NCBI GenBank assembly: GCA_030628225.1
Contig: DAOVRJ010000024.1
Location: forward strand, 1 to 15,868
Direction: 5' to 3'
Length of the DNA stretch: 15,868 nucleotides
DNA from: Candidatus Zixiibacteriota bacterium
Lineage (GTDB): Bacteria; SM23-81
Both the position numbers and the translations under genes were made by a program. This document shows positions 1 through 7,505 of the stretch, piece after piece (the stretch's first letter is position 1; each line of letters begins with the position of its first letter). The notes below the pieces were generated by a model that was not told the DNA's origin, did no database searches, and saw only the letters and a list, made by a program, of their open reading frames with translations.

Positions 1-59
1 TCGAACCAGTGACCTCTTGCATGTCAAGCAAGCACTCTAACCACCTGAGCTAATCGCCC
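1..59 (-). tRNA. tRNA-Val (anticodon GAC), 3' end cut by the window edge
   Basis: Read on the minus strand from base 59, the sequence begins with acceptor strand GGGCGAT, then T8-A9, a D-arm (GCTC ... GAGT), and an anticodon stem CTTGC/GCAAG closing a 7-base loop TTGACAT. The anticodon is therefore GAC, which reads valine GUC/GUU codons. A variable loop AGGTC and the T-stem/loop start (ACTGG-TTCGA) follow before the window ends. The 3' half of the T-arm, the acceptor strand and any encoded CCA lie outside. A strong promoter sits about ten bases upstream of the mature 5' end. The identity is secure from the anticodon loop; only the 3' boundary is unknown. Confidence 0.95.
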
Positions 60-75
60 AATTTTCTTCTAAATA

Positions 76-103
76 ATTATAATCGATCTGGGATAAATGT
101 CAG
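76..103 (-). promoter_or_regulatory. Proximal sigma-70-type promoter of tRNA-Val
   Basis: On the minus strand a -35 element CTGACA (98-103; 5 of 6 consensus) and a perfect -10 TATAAT (76-81) are separated by 16 bases. Transcription would begin near base 69, leaving about a 10-base 5' leader before the tRNA at base 59, which is typical for a stable-RNA gene. No start site has been measured. Confidence 0.72.
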
Positions 104-166
104 ATCTTTGTTGAGAATCTGTCGAAAATAAGAAAATAGGCTGATTCGACTCTTTACAGCTTATTC

Positions 167-195
167 AATTTAGTCAACTTTACAGAAAATGTCAA
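167..195 (-). promoter_or_regulatory. Distal sigma-70-type promoter upstream of tRNA-Val
   Basis: On the minus strand a perfect -35 TTGACA (190-195) is followed after 17 bases by -10 TAAATT (167-172; 4 of 6 consensus, keeping the key A2 and T6). It points toward tRNA-Val and would start about 100 bases upstream of it, giving a tandem arrangement with the proximal promoter at 76-103. No coding sequence lies between the two, so the tRNA is the only evident target in this window. Confidence 0.6.
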
Positions 196-323
196 GCTTT
201 TTTTGAGCCGATCCCACACCTGTCCTTGCTCTTTGTGCCATATTGAAGGGTACCTTGAGGAGAAATTTGATCCCCCTACAAGATGTTGGAGAGGAGAGTA
301 AAACATGGAGCAGAAAAGAAGAT

Positions 324-2861
324 CTATGAATCCAGTATTTTTCGAACCACTCGGGCCAGATTCCCCATGGTATAGGGCTTTTTTACAAAAGCGGCAGCGC
401 CCTCCTTCAGCAGCCGTGTTGTTGCCCCGTCGCGACTGTAACCACTGGAAAGAATGATTTTTACGTCCGGGTTTATCTTTTTTAGCTCTGCATACGTCTC
501 CTCGCCGCTCATCTGGATCATGATCATATCCAGAATGACGAGGGCGACATCAGTTGATCTCTGCTCGTACAGCCGAATGGCCTCCTTACCCGAGGAAGCT
601 ACTATTATCTGATATCCCAATGATTTCAGGACATCTTTAGCTAAATGGCGAATCACCTCTTCGTCGTCCACAACCAAAATGGTCTCGTGTCCTGCGGGAA
701 GATCCTCGCTTTTTGTTCTTCTTTTAGACTTCGCCGTGCACACCTTTTCTTTGGAAGCGGGGAGGTAGATGCGAAAGGTCGAACCATGGTCAGGGGTGCT
801 GGAACAGACAATATTACCACCGTGGCTCTTGATGATTCCATAAGCCAACGCCAAACCCAACCCAGTTCCCTTGCCGACCTTTTTCGTTGTGAAAAAAGGG
901 TCAAACATCTTTCTCATGGTGACCTCATCCATGCCCAAACCAGTATCGTTGATCGTGATCTGGACGTATTGACCCGGAGGAAGATTCAACTGATACGGAG
1001 AATAGCCGCCTTTTTTAAAAAAGACATTCCGGGTCTCCAGATTCAGTATGCCCCCCTTTCCCTCCATGGCATCGTTGGCGTTGAGACATAAGTTGAGAAT
1101 GGCCTGCTGAATCTGAGTTACATCTGCTTCCACACAGTAAAGATTCGGACTTAGTTTCTGCTTCACAACCACATTTTCGTTGATGGTTCTACCCATTAAC
1201 TTCAGTACTTCAGAGATCAGCGCGTTGACATCCACGGTTTGATTCTGATAGGTTGCCCGTCTGGAAAAGCCCAGAAGCTGCCGTGTCAGGTCTGCTGCTT
1301 TTTCCGATGAATTTTGAATCAAGTTCAGAGATCTCCATATTTTCGAGTCTGGTTGGACGAGTGATTTGGCATAGGAAGCATATCCCAGAATGCCTGATAG
1401 AAGATTATTAAAATCGTGAGCCACCCCTCCAGCCAGCCGACCTATGGCCTCCAGTTTCTGGGATTGGATCAGCTCTTCCTGCAGCTTTTTTCTCTCGGTG
1501 ATGTCCCGAATTACCCCGGTATACCCAATTACAGTACCATCGGGTCCCTTCAGCACGGTGCATGTCTCCAAAACGTCCAGAATCTCGCTGTCGGCAGTCC
1601 TGATCTGAGCCTCCATATCTTTGATGAACCCTGCCTGGCGAATGTGCTTGTTCAGGGTCGCCCTCTCAGCGGGGTTCACAAACATGGAATCCAGGCGCTG
1701 GCCGACGATCTTTTCTCTCTCCAGGTTAAGGATCTTTTGGCATACCGGGTTAATTTCCAATATTTTGCCCTTTATATCAGCGATATATAATATGTCCATG
1801 CTGTTTTCAAAAATCCCCCGGTATCGCCCCTCTGACTTCTTCAACAAACTCAACAACCGAGCGTTTTCCACGATGTCCGAAATCTGGTTGGCAAAGATGA
1901 TCAGCAGCTCTAAATCTCTTTGATGGAATTCTCTCTCCCCCTCCCGGTTCAGGGTCATCACCCCAACGACCTTCTCTTTGTTGATCAAAGGGGCCGAAAG
2001 CAGACACTCGGGTGCCTCGGGCGTTCCGGGGATCTGAACGCAGATGTCCCTGTCCCTCTCGGCATGATTGACTATCTGAGCAACGCCGGACTCAACCACC
2101 TTTCCACTCAACCCCTCACCCAATTTCAGCTCAAAGGCCAACACCTCATCTGCCAACGCTGCTTCATTGCAGAATATGGGCTTCAGCTTCCGGCCAGTGG
2201 CATCCAACAGATAAATAGTGCAGCCATCGGCCTCGGTTAGCTCTTTGGCTTTATCACCGATTATCCTTAGAGTTGTCTTGCTGTCCAATGAAGAGGTGAG
2301 CGCGTTGGTTGTCTCCAGCAGGGCCCGAAGTCTCCTCGTCTCCTCGCCAAGCTCGCGCTCCAGGGTGTTTCTGGGGATCCCGGTATGTTCTGCTGGTACG
2401 CCAGTGGGCTTTCCATCTGAACTCTTGGATTCCTCTCCCAAATGGAATTTCCCGGTGAGATTCTCCATTCTCTCGATGGCGGCGACAACCTTGCCCTGGG
2501 CATCTCTGACGGGCAGGGCTATAGCCCGGACTTTCCTGATCCCATTCCCATTCCTGATCTTAAGGATGACCCTGTGCTTCCTACCATCTTGAAATGTTTT
2601 TACGACCGGACAACGAGGGCAGGCGTTTTGGCGGGCAGGATCTGGGAAGACCTGGTAGCAGAGGGATGAACGTTTCCCGTTTACATGGGGAAACCATTCC
2701 CGCATCTTGCCATTGAGCTCCAGAATTTCCATTCGTACGCTGAGAATGCAAAAACCCTCTTCCAAGCTATCTGCAGAATAACGGTTTTGGGAACGTAGTT
2801 CTCTTATCTTCTGGCTGGAAGCATTACGTCTGTTTCTGGAAGACATTCGCTTAATCCGCAT
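324..2861 (-). CDS. Soluble hybrid sensor histidine kinase (PAS-GAF-PAS-HisKA-HATPase-REC)
   Basis: 845 aa with no transmembrane segment or signal peptide, so a cytosolic sensor. Domains in order are a divergent PAS with Cys68, Cys81 and Cys84 (about 30-137), a GAF domain (about 180-335), a second PAS (about 345-455), and HisKA with H-box AHDFNN (His482). The ATPase follows with N-box NLCLNANDAM (590-599), G1 DTGLGMD, F-box DPFFTT and G2 GKGTGLGLAL (664-673). A C-terminal receiver (about 725-845) has the acidic pair D732/D733, phospho-acceptor D778 and Lys828. His482 is expected to phosphorylate D778. No DNA-binding partner is adjacent, so the output is unknown. The ATG at 2861 has no good Shine-Dalgarno; ATG 2846 is the alternative, and an in-frame stop lies not far upstream. 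The gene is separated from the protease gene by a terminator, so it is probably transcribed alone. The signal sensed is unknown. Confidence 0.93.
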   Translation of the reverse strand: MRIKRMSSRNRRNASSQKIRELRSQNRYSADSLEEGFCILSVRMEILELNGKMREWFPHVNGKRSSLCYQVFPDPARQNACPRCPVVKTFQDGRKHRVILKIRNGNGIRKVRAIALPVRDAQGKVVAAIERMENLTGKFHLGEESKSSDGKPTGVPAEHTGIPRNTLERELGEETRRLRALLETTNALTSSLDSKTTLRIIGDKAKELTEADGCTIYLLDATGRKLKPIFCNEAALADEVLAFELKLGEGLSGKVVESGVAQIVNHAERDRDICVQIPGTPEAPECLLSAPLINKEKVVGVMTLNREGEREFHQRDLELLIIFANQISDIVENARLLSLLKKSEGRYRGIFENSMDILYIADIKGKILEINPVCQKILNLEREKIVGQRLDSMFVNPAERATLNKHIRQAGFIKDMEAQIRTADSEILDVLETCTVLKGPDGTVIGYTGVIRDITERKKLQEELIQSQKLEAIGRLAGGVAHDFNNLLSGILGYASYAKSLVQPDSKIWRSLNLIQNSSEKAADLTRQLLGFSRRATYQNQTVDVNALISEVLKLMGRTINENVVVKQKLSPNLYCVEADVTQIQQAILNLCLNANDAMEGKGGILNLETRNVFFKKGGYSPYQLNLPPGQYVQITINDTGLGMDEVTMRKMFDPFFTTKKVGKGTGLGLALAYGIIKSHGGNIVCSSTPDHGSTFRIYLPASKEKVCTAKSKRRTKSEDLPAGHETILVVDDEEVIRHLAKDVLKSLGYQIIVASSGKEAIRLYEQRSTDVALVILDMIMIQMSGEETYAELKKINPDVKIILSSGYSRDGATTRLLKEGAAAFVKKPYTMGNLARVVRKILDS

Positions 2862-3015
2862 AAAGGGTGTAAATGACGATACTTTTTGCCCTTCCTTGGT
2901 TCAAAATGCCAATTCTTTTCTTGTTTTGCAAAGCTACCTTTAAAAACCGCTGCCTTTTTCGCCTTTAGGCTTGCTGTTCACCATTTCCTTAGTCTACAGA
3001 TATAATAAAAGTAGC
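2862..3015 (-). other. Leader region of the histidine kinase gene, no confident promoter
   Basis: This stretch between the protease terminator and the kinase start holds no gene. It contains short self-complementary segments, for example GCAAGC near 2965-2970 against GCTTTGC near 2927-2933 on the minus strand, with AAAAA/TTTTT between them, so an RNA leader could fold. It does not match a riboswitch class I can recognise. A purine-rich AAGGAAGG lies too far upstream to serve the annotated ATG. I could not find a convincing -35/-10 pair. Confidence 0.25.
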
Positions 3016-3072
3016 AAAAAAGAGGCCACCTCGACCCAAAAAACTGTCCAAATACCCTGGGTCGAAATGGCC
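3016..3072 (-). terminator. Rho-independent terminator of the oligoendopeptidase gene
   Basis: On the minus strand arm 3058-3072 (GGCCA-TT-TCGACCCA) pairs with arm 3024-3038 (TGGGTCGA-GG-TGGCC), giving 8 plus 5 base pairs around a 2x2 internal mismatch and a 19-base loop. A T-rich run including six consecutive T residues (3016-3021) follows. It lies about 85 bases past the stop codon of the protease gene and ahead of the kinase gene, separating the two transcription units. Confidence 0.72.
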
Positions 3073-3157
3073 ATGTATCAATCAGACAACCTGGCATCCC
3101 GTTTCACAGACACCAGCCGGCTTTCCTGGAAAATACCATCTCTGTTGCCATTATCAG

Positions 3158-5062
3158 CTACAAATTCTCCAGCTCCTTTTCCAGACGCGTCACCAAATCG
3201 TCAAGCTGGTCGATGACCGCCTGGAAGGTGGCCGGCTGCGTAAGATCAACTCCGGTCTTCTTGAGCTGCTCCATGGGATAGTCGTTGCCACCGGATTTCA
3301 GAAGCGTCAGATAGCGATCCAGAGCGGCCTTGCTGACCTTTTTATCTTTGGATGTAATCTCCTTGACCAGTATGGCTGACGAGGCAAAACAGGTTGCATA
3401 TTTATACACATAGAACGGACTGCCATAGAAGTGAGAGATGCGCGCCCAGGTGGAGCCGTACAGGTCCCCCTCCAGCGATAGCGTATCCCCGTAGTATTCT
3501 TTCAACAGGCCGGTATAGAGCTCGCTGAGGACTTCGGCCGTGATCGGCCGACCTTGTTCCACCAGCTTGTGTGCCTGCCATTCATAATCGGCGAACATGA
3601 CCTGAGTATAGAAGGTGCCCACGATGTTGTCGATGGCCTGCTGTAACAGGGTAATCCGTTCTTGGGGATCTTTGGTGTGTTCGAACATGTAATCCAGCAT
3701 AAGCGCTTCGTTCAAGGTTGAAGCTACCTCAGCCACGAAAATGGTATAATCGGAGGTGGCAAAAGGCTGATTTTCCTGCGAGAGCATGGTATGCATGGTG
3801 TGCCCCACCTCGTGAGCTGTGGTAAAAACACTCTCCAAAGTCTCATTGTAGTTCAAAAGCAGATAAGGATGGACACTATATACTCCGGCGGAAAAGGCAC
3901 CGTTATATTTCCCTTCATTCTCATAGACATCGATCCAACGATTGCCGAAAACGCCTCGTATCATCTTCTGGTACTCTTTTCCCAATGGTTGCACAGATGT
4001 CACAACCCAGTCGATGATATCATCATATTCGTATATCTTGTCGAAATCCACCAGGGGAATAGAGCCGTCATACAGGTGATATGTCTCCAGGCCAAGAACA
4101 TCTTGGCGCAGCTGCCTATACCGCCTGACCGGCTCTGTGCCGGCCTTAACCATGGATACCAGGTTCTCGAACACCTCTGTGGGAACATTGTCATCGTCCA
4201 GGGCGGCTTCCAGGGTGGAACTATAGTTGCGAGCTTGGGCCAGGGCCCAGTCGCGCTGCAGAACACCATCGTAGATGGCAGCATACGTGTTGGCATTGGC
4301 AGCGTAAATGCCGTAAAAAGTTCTATGGGCCTTGGCTCGATCGGCCTGGTTACGGTTTGTGTTGAGGATGTTGCGGTATTGCCCGGGTGTTAAAGTAAGA
4401 CTATCGCCGTCGGAAAGAGCCGTCTTGGGAAATTTAATGTCAGCTGTGGACAACTTTGAGAAAACAGATGAGGGACTGCCATTAAACCGGTTAAAATAGG
4501 ATAGCAACTGCTCTTTTTCTTCATCCAGGACGTGTTCCTGTTGACGGTAGAGATTCTCGATGTTGTACCTATATGGCGCCAGATCTTCGGTGTCGCTGAG
4601 CCAATTCTCCATCGTCTCCCAGGGAATGGAGAGCAATTCCGGGTTGAACCAGGCGGTGGCGATACCAAATTGAGACATCAGAATCTGCACCTGCTGCAAA
4701 CGAGCGGCCATCTCGTTATCTCGGGTGTCCACGTAATGCGCCAAACCCGGGTATCGATAGACCTTGTAAAGGAGCATGCCCAGCTTGTCATTCAACTTAA
4801 AGGCTTTCAGCAGCTGCTCAGGTCCCTGGGTTAAGCTCCCCTTTAGGCCAGAATACTCCTCTATTAGCACCTCCAGCTGAGCCAGTTCTTCTGTCCAGGC
4901 TTCCCAATCTGGATAGATGTCGTTTAGATTCCACTTGTACTTGTCGGGAATCTCATTGCGGTCCAGCGTGTTAGGCTTGGCGATGGCATTCCCCGACATA
5001 GCTGCCAGCAGTGCGGCCACGAACACGATGACGAGAGATAAACGGCAATGGTAAGGTTGCAT
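3158..5062 (-). CDS. pepF: M3-family oligoendopeptidase F with signal peptide (exported zinc metallopeptidase)
   Basis: 634 aa zinc metallopeptidase of the PepF type, cleaving short peptides. The catalytic motif is HEVGH (His417-Glu418-His421) in TTAHEVGHTMH, and Glu447 in AEVASTLNE is the expected third zinc ligand. The upstream family signature GAFSAGVYSVHPYLLLNY (388-405) is also present. The length fits the usual ~600-residue family plus a leader. Residues 1-28 look like a Sec signal peptide: basic start, hydrophobic core LVIVFVAALLAAM, then AIA before Lys29. Most PepF proteins are cytosolic, so a periplasmic or extracellular location would be distinctive here. The start at 5062 is preceded by an AAAGGAG Shine-Dalgarno. 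The gene is flanked by terminators on both sides, suggesting an independent monocistronic unit. Family assignment is firm; export is inferred from the leader. Confidence 0.93.
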   Translation of the reverse strand: MQPYHCRLSLVIVFVAALLAAMSGNAIAKPNTLDRNEIPDKYKWNLNDIYPDWEAWTEELAQLEVLIEEYSGLKGSLTQGPEQLLKAFKLNDKLGMLLYKVYRYPGLAHYVDTRDNEMAARLQQVQILMSQFGIATAWFNPELLSIPWETMENWLSDTEDLAPYRYNIENLYRQQEHVLDEEKEQLLSYFNRFNGSPSSVFSKLSTADIKFPKTALSDGDSLTLTPGQYRNILNTNRNQADRAKAHRTFYGIYAANANTYAAIYDGVLQRDWALAQARNYSSTLEAALDDDNVPTEVFENLVSMVKAGTEPVRRYRQLRQDVLGLETYHLYDGSIPLVDFDKIYEYDDIIDWVVTSVQPLGKEYQKMIRGVFGNRWIDVYENEGKYNGAFSAGVYSVHPYLLLNYNETLESVFTTAHEVGHTMHTMLSQENQPFATSDYTIFVAEVASTLNEALMLDYMFEHTKDPQERITLLQQAIDNIVGTFYTQVMFADYEWQAHKLVEQGRPITAEVLSELYTGLLKEYYGDTLSLEGDLYGSTWARISHFYGSPFYVYKYATCFASSAILVKEITSKDKKVSKAALDRYLTLLKSGGNDYPMEQLKKTGVDLTQPATFQAVIDQLDDLVTRLEKELENL

Positions 5063-5159
5063 ATTCTCTTCTCCTTTGGCAAAAGGGTTCCTGGTTCATT
5101 CTACAAGAAAGTCTGTGCTGAACCGGGCGGACGATCGATTAGCATAACTTAAATTTACG

Positions 5160-5193
5160 AAAAAACCACAGCGGATGTTTCATGAAACCCCGC
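5160..5193 (-). terminator. Rho-independent terminator at the end of the nine-gene redox operon
   Basis: About 55 bases after the NfnB-like stop codon, the minus strand forms GCGG-G-GTTTCATGAAAC-AT-CCGC (5171-5193). The outer GCGG/CCGC pairs enclose the perfect palindrome GTTTCATGAAAC. TGTGG and then six T residues (5160-5165) follow. It separates the operon from the downstream protease gene. Confidence 0.65.
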
Positions 5194-5247
5194 TTCATTG
5201 ACGATGAGTCTTTCCTCCAGCACCAGCTACTCACTCTCTGTTTTCGA

Positions 5248-6651
5248 TTAAAGAGAACTGAGGTGCTCATGGATAGATCTGGCCGCCTTGCGCCCGGCCC
5301 CCATGGCCAGGATGACTGTTGCGGCACCGGTGACCACATCTCCCCCGGCCCAAACTCTCTCCCGGGAGGTCTTTCCGCTTTCCTCGTCGGCAACGATGTT
5401 GCCTCTCTTGCCCACCTCCAATCCTGGGGTGCTGGCCGCTATGAGCGGATTTGGGCTGTTTCCGATTGCGCATATGGCAGCATCCATGGGCAGGATAAAC
5501 TCAGAGCCCTCGATGGGCACCGGCCTTCTCCTTCCGGAAGAATCTGGCTCACCCAGCTCCATGCGCAGGCATTCGATCTCCTTGATCCATCCATTCTCGT
5601 TCCCGATATATCTGATGGGCAGGGTGAGAAAATCAAAGATCACCCCTTCCTCCTCGGCGTTCTCGACCTCCTCCTCCCTTGCCGGCAGTTCCTGCCTCGA
5701 TCTTCTGTAGATGATCCTGGCCTCTGCTCCCAACCTCAAGGCCGTTCTGGCGCAGTCCATGGCCACGTTCCCGCCGCCGACAACTGCCACGCGTTTGTGC
5801 TCCTTTATGGGAGTGGGAAACCGGGGGAAGAGATAGCCTTTCATCAGGTTCATTCGTGTCAGATACTCATTGGCCGAATAAACGCCATTCAGATTTTCTC
5901 CGGGAATGTCCATGAACCATGGCAATCCTGCGCCGGAGCCAATAAATATGGCGTCAAATTCCTGCAGAAGACTATCCACCGTTCTGGTCTTGCCCACCAC
6001 AAAGTCGGTGATTACCTCAACGCCCAGCTTTTTGAGATAGTCCACTTCTCTGCTCACGATGGCCTTGGGAAGCCGAAATTCCGGGATACCGTAGATCAGC
6101 ACCCCACCCATCTTGTGCAGCGCCTCGAAGATAATCACCTGGTGTCCCAATTTGATCAGGTCACCAGCCACAGTGAGCCCCGCCGGGCCTCCACCCACCA
6201 CGGCGACCTTCTTTCCCGTGGCAGCAGGGCTTTTCGGTATCTCCAACTCACCCTGTCTTGCTTCCCAGTCTGCCAGAAATCGCTCCAGCCGACCTATGGC
6301 AATCTGCCCTCCCTTTTTCAACAAAATGCAAGTTTCTTCACATTGCTCCTCCTGGGGACAGACACGTCCGCAGATCGCCGGAAGAAGGTTTTTCTCCTTC
6401 AACACACTGACGCCGGAGCTGAAGTCCCGCTCGGCAATACATCGAATGAACCCGGGAATATCAATCTCCACCGGACATCCCAATACACACTTTGGCTTTT
6501 TGCAGTTCAAACAACGCCTTGCCTCCTCCACGGCATGTTCAACGGAATACCCCAATGCTACCTCGCTGAAATTGTGCCGACGCACCTCTGCAGCCTGTTT
6601 GGGCATTTCCCTTCTATTTAAGTCCATCTTTTTCCGCTTCGGAACCGGCAT
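5248..6651 (-). CDS. nfnB: NfnB / glutamate-synthase-small-subunit-like FAD, NADPH and [4Fe-4S] flavoprotein
   Basis: 467 aa, the usual length for NfnB/SudA/GltD-family proteins. The N-terminal domain has two cysteine groups (C47, C50, C55, C59 and C94, C98, C104, C108) for two [4Fe-4S] clusters. A first Rossmann fold with VVGGGPAGL (151-159) binds FAD, and a second with VVGGGNVAMDCA (290-301) followed by YRRSRQELPAR is typical of NADPH binding. A C-terminal AGGDVVTGAATVILAMGAGRKA closes the FAD site. In NfnAB this subunit carries the bifurcating FAD, oxidising or reducing NADPH with electrons split to ferredoxin and to NfnA. No glutamate synthase large subunit is nearby; the neighbours are an NfnA-like gene 11 bases upstream and NuoEFG-like genes, so a transhydrogenase role fits better than glutamate synthesis. 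The start ATG has AGGGA eight bases upstream, embedded in the preceding stop codon region. Confidence 0.93.
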   Translation of the reverse strand: MPVPKRKKMDLNRREMPKQAAEVRRHNFSEVALGYSVEHAVEEARRCLNCKKPKCVLGCPVEIDIPGFIRCIAERDFSSGVSVLKEKNLLPAICGRVCPQEEQCEETCILLKKGGQIAIGRLERFLADWEARQGELEIPKSPAATGKKVAVVGGGPAGLTVAGDLIKLGHQVIIFEALHKMGGVLIYGIPEFRLPKAIVSREVDYLKKLGVEVITDFVVGKTRTVDSLLQEFDAIFIGSGAGLPWFMDIPGENLNGVYSANEYLTRMNLMKGYLFPRFPTPIKEHKRVAVVGGGNVAMDCARTALRLGAEARIIYRRSRQELPAREEEVENAEEEGVIFDFLTLPIRYIGNENGWIKEIECLRMELGEPDSSGRRRPVPIEGSEFILPMDAAICAIGNSPNPLIAASTPGLEVGKRGNIVADEESGKTSRERVWAGGDVVTGAATVILAMGAGRKAARSIHEHLSSL

Positions 6652-6662
6652 ATCGCTTTTCC

Positions 6663-7505
6663 CTACCGCTTGACCACGTGTTCTTCACACCTGCTTGTTC
6701 TCATAGATGTAACTTCTTCTGGCATGTAGGTCCTTCGCCGCTGCAAAAGTTCAGCCCAATCCACCTGGTGTCCATCAAAATCCGGTCCATCCACACAGGC
6801 AAATTTTGTGGAGCCTCCCACAGTGACGCGACACACTCCACACATCCCTGTGCCGTCAATCATGATTGGATTCAAGCTAACGACCGTTTTTATGCCCAGA
6901 GGCCGGCTGGCATCTGATCCTTTCTTCAAAAGGAAGGTACATCCATTGATGATCATCCGGTCTACGGGCTCATCCAATGATTTTATAATCTCGGGAAGCC
7001 TGTCCACGTGTCCCCGGTAGCCCTTTGTTCCATCCCGGGTGATGCTTACGATCCTGTCGGATACCTGCTCAAGTTTCTCCTCCCAGTAACAGAGATATGA
7101 GCTTCTGGCCTCTATTACAGTGATCACCTTGTTTTCTTTCTCCTTGAGCCCTCGAGCAATGGGGAAAATGCTCCCGATACCATAGCATCCGCCAAGACAC
7201 AGGACAGTTCCGAATTTTTCGATTTCCGTGGCATTGCCCAGAGGACCCACCACCGTGGGAAGGTTTTGGCCACCTCTCAGCGAGGCCAGTTTTCCAGTAG
7301 TATTGCCCACGTTCATGAAAATAATGGTCAGCGTCCCCTTTTCCCTGTCCCAGTCAGACACAGAGAGGGGTATTCTCTCCCCCTCCTCCTCGGCTCGCAC
7401 AATCACGAACTGACCCGGTCTTATCTCGCTGGCGATGGCCGGAGCTTCCAGTGTAACAAGGTGTATATTGGGAACGATCATCTGGGTTTCTAATAATTTA
7501 AACAT
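6663..7505 (-). CDS. nfnA: NfnA-like FAD/[2Fe-2S] NAD(P)-binding subunit (ferredoxin-NADP reductase / PyrK superfamily)
   Basis: 280 aa, full length for NfnA/SudB. The FAD-binding barrel carries RIPLSVSD (44-51). A nucleotide-binding domain starts at LGGCYGIGSIFPIA (104-117). The C-terminal cluster motif is DGTGMCGVC with Asp217, Cys222, Cys225 and later Cys237; Asp217 occupies the position of the first cysteine in PyrK relatives, matching the unusual Asp-plus-three-Cys [2Fe-2S] ligation known for NfnA. It binds NAD(H) in classical NfnAB. Its ATG overlaps the stop of the NuoG-like gene by 8 bases (ATGTTTAA), indicating translational coupling. In this operon an NfnA unit sits beside a NuoF-type NAD(H) site, so which pyridine nucleotide it uses is open; it may be mainly an electron relay between NfnB and the NuoG-like subunit. 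Confidence 0.92.
   Translation of the reverse strand: MFKLLETQMIVPNIHLVTLEAPAIASEIRPGQFVIVRAEEEGERIPLSVSDWDREKGTLTIIFMNVGNTTGKLASLRGGQNLPTVVGPLGNATEIEKFGTVLCLGGCYGIGSIFPIARGLKEKENKVITVIEARSSYLCYWEEKLEQVSDRIVSITRDGTKGYRGHVDRLPEIIKSLDEPVDRMIINGCTFLLKKGSDASRPLGIKTVVSLNPIMIDGTGMCGVCRVTVGGSTKFACVDGPDFDGHQVDWAELLQRRRTYMPEEVTSMRTSRCEEHVVKR

Noticed and set aside
305-457. 50-codon plus-strand open frame with a GGAGAGGAGAG sequence upstream
   Set aside because: The ribosome-binding-like sequence is attractive, but most of the frame runs antisense through the receiver-domain end of the kinase gene. The product has no recognisable feature and no promoter was found.
5182-6621. 479-codon open frame on the plus strand
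   Set aside because: Exactly antisense to the NfnB-like gene, which has complete catalytic and cofactor motifs. The plus-strand product shows no family motif.
5248-6651. Glutamate synthase small subunit (GltD)
   Set aside because: Same protein family, but no large subunit is nearby. The gene follows an NfnA-like gene 11 bases away within a redox operon, so NfnB fits better.
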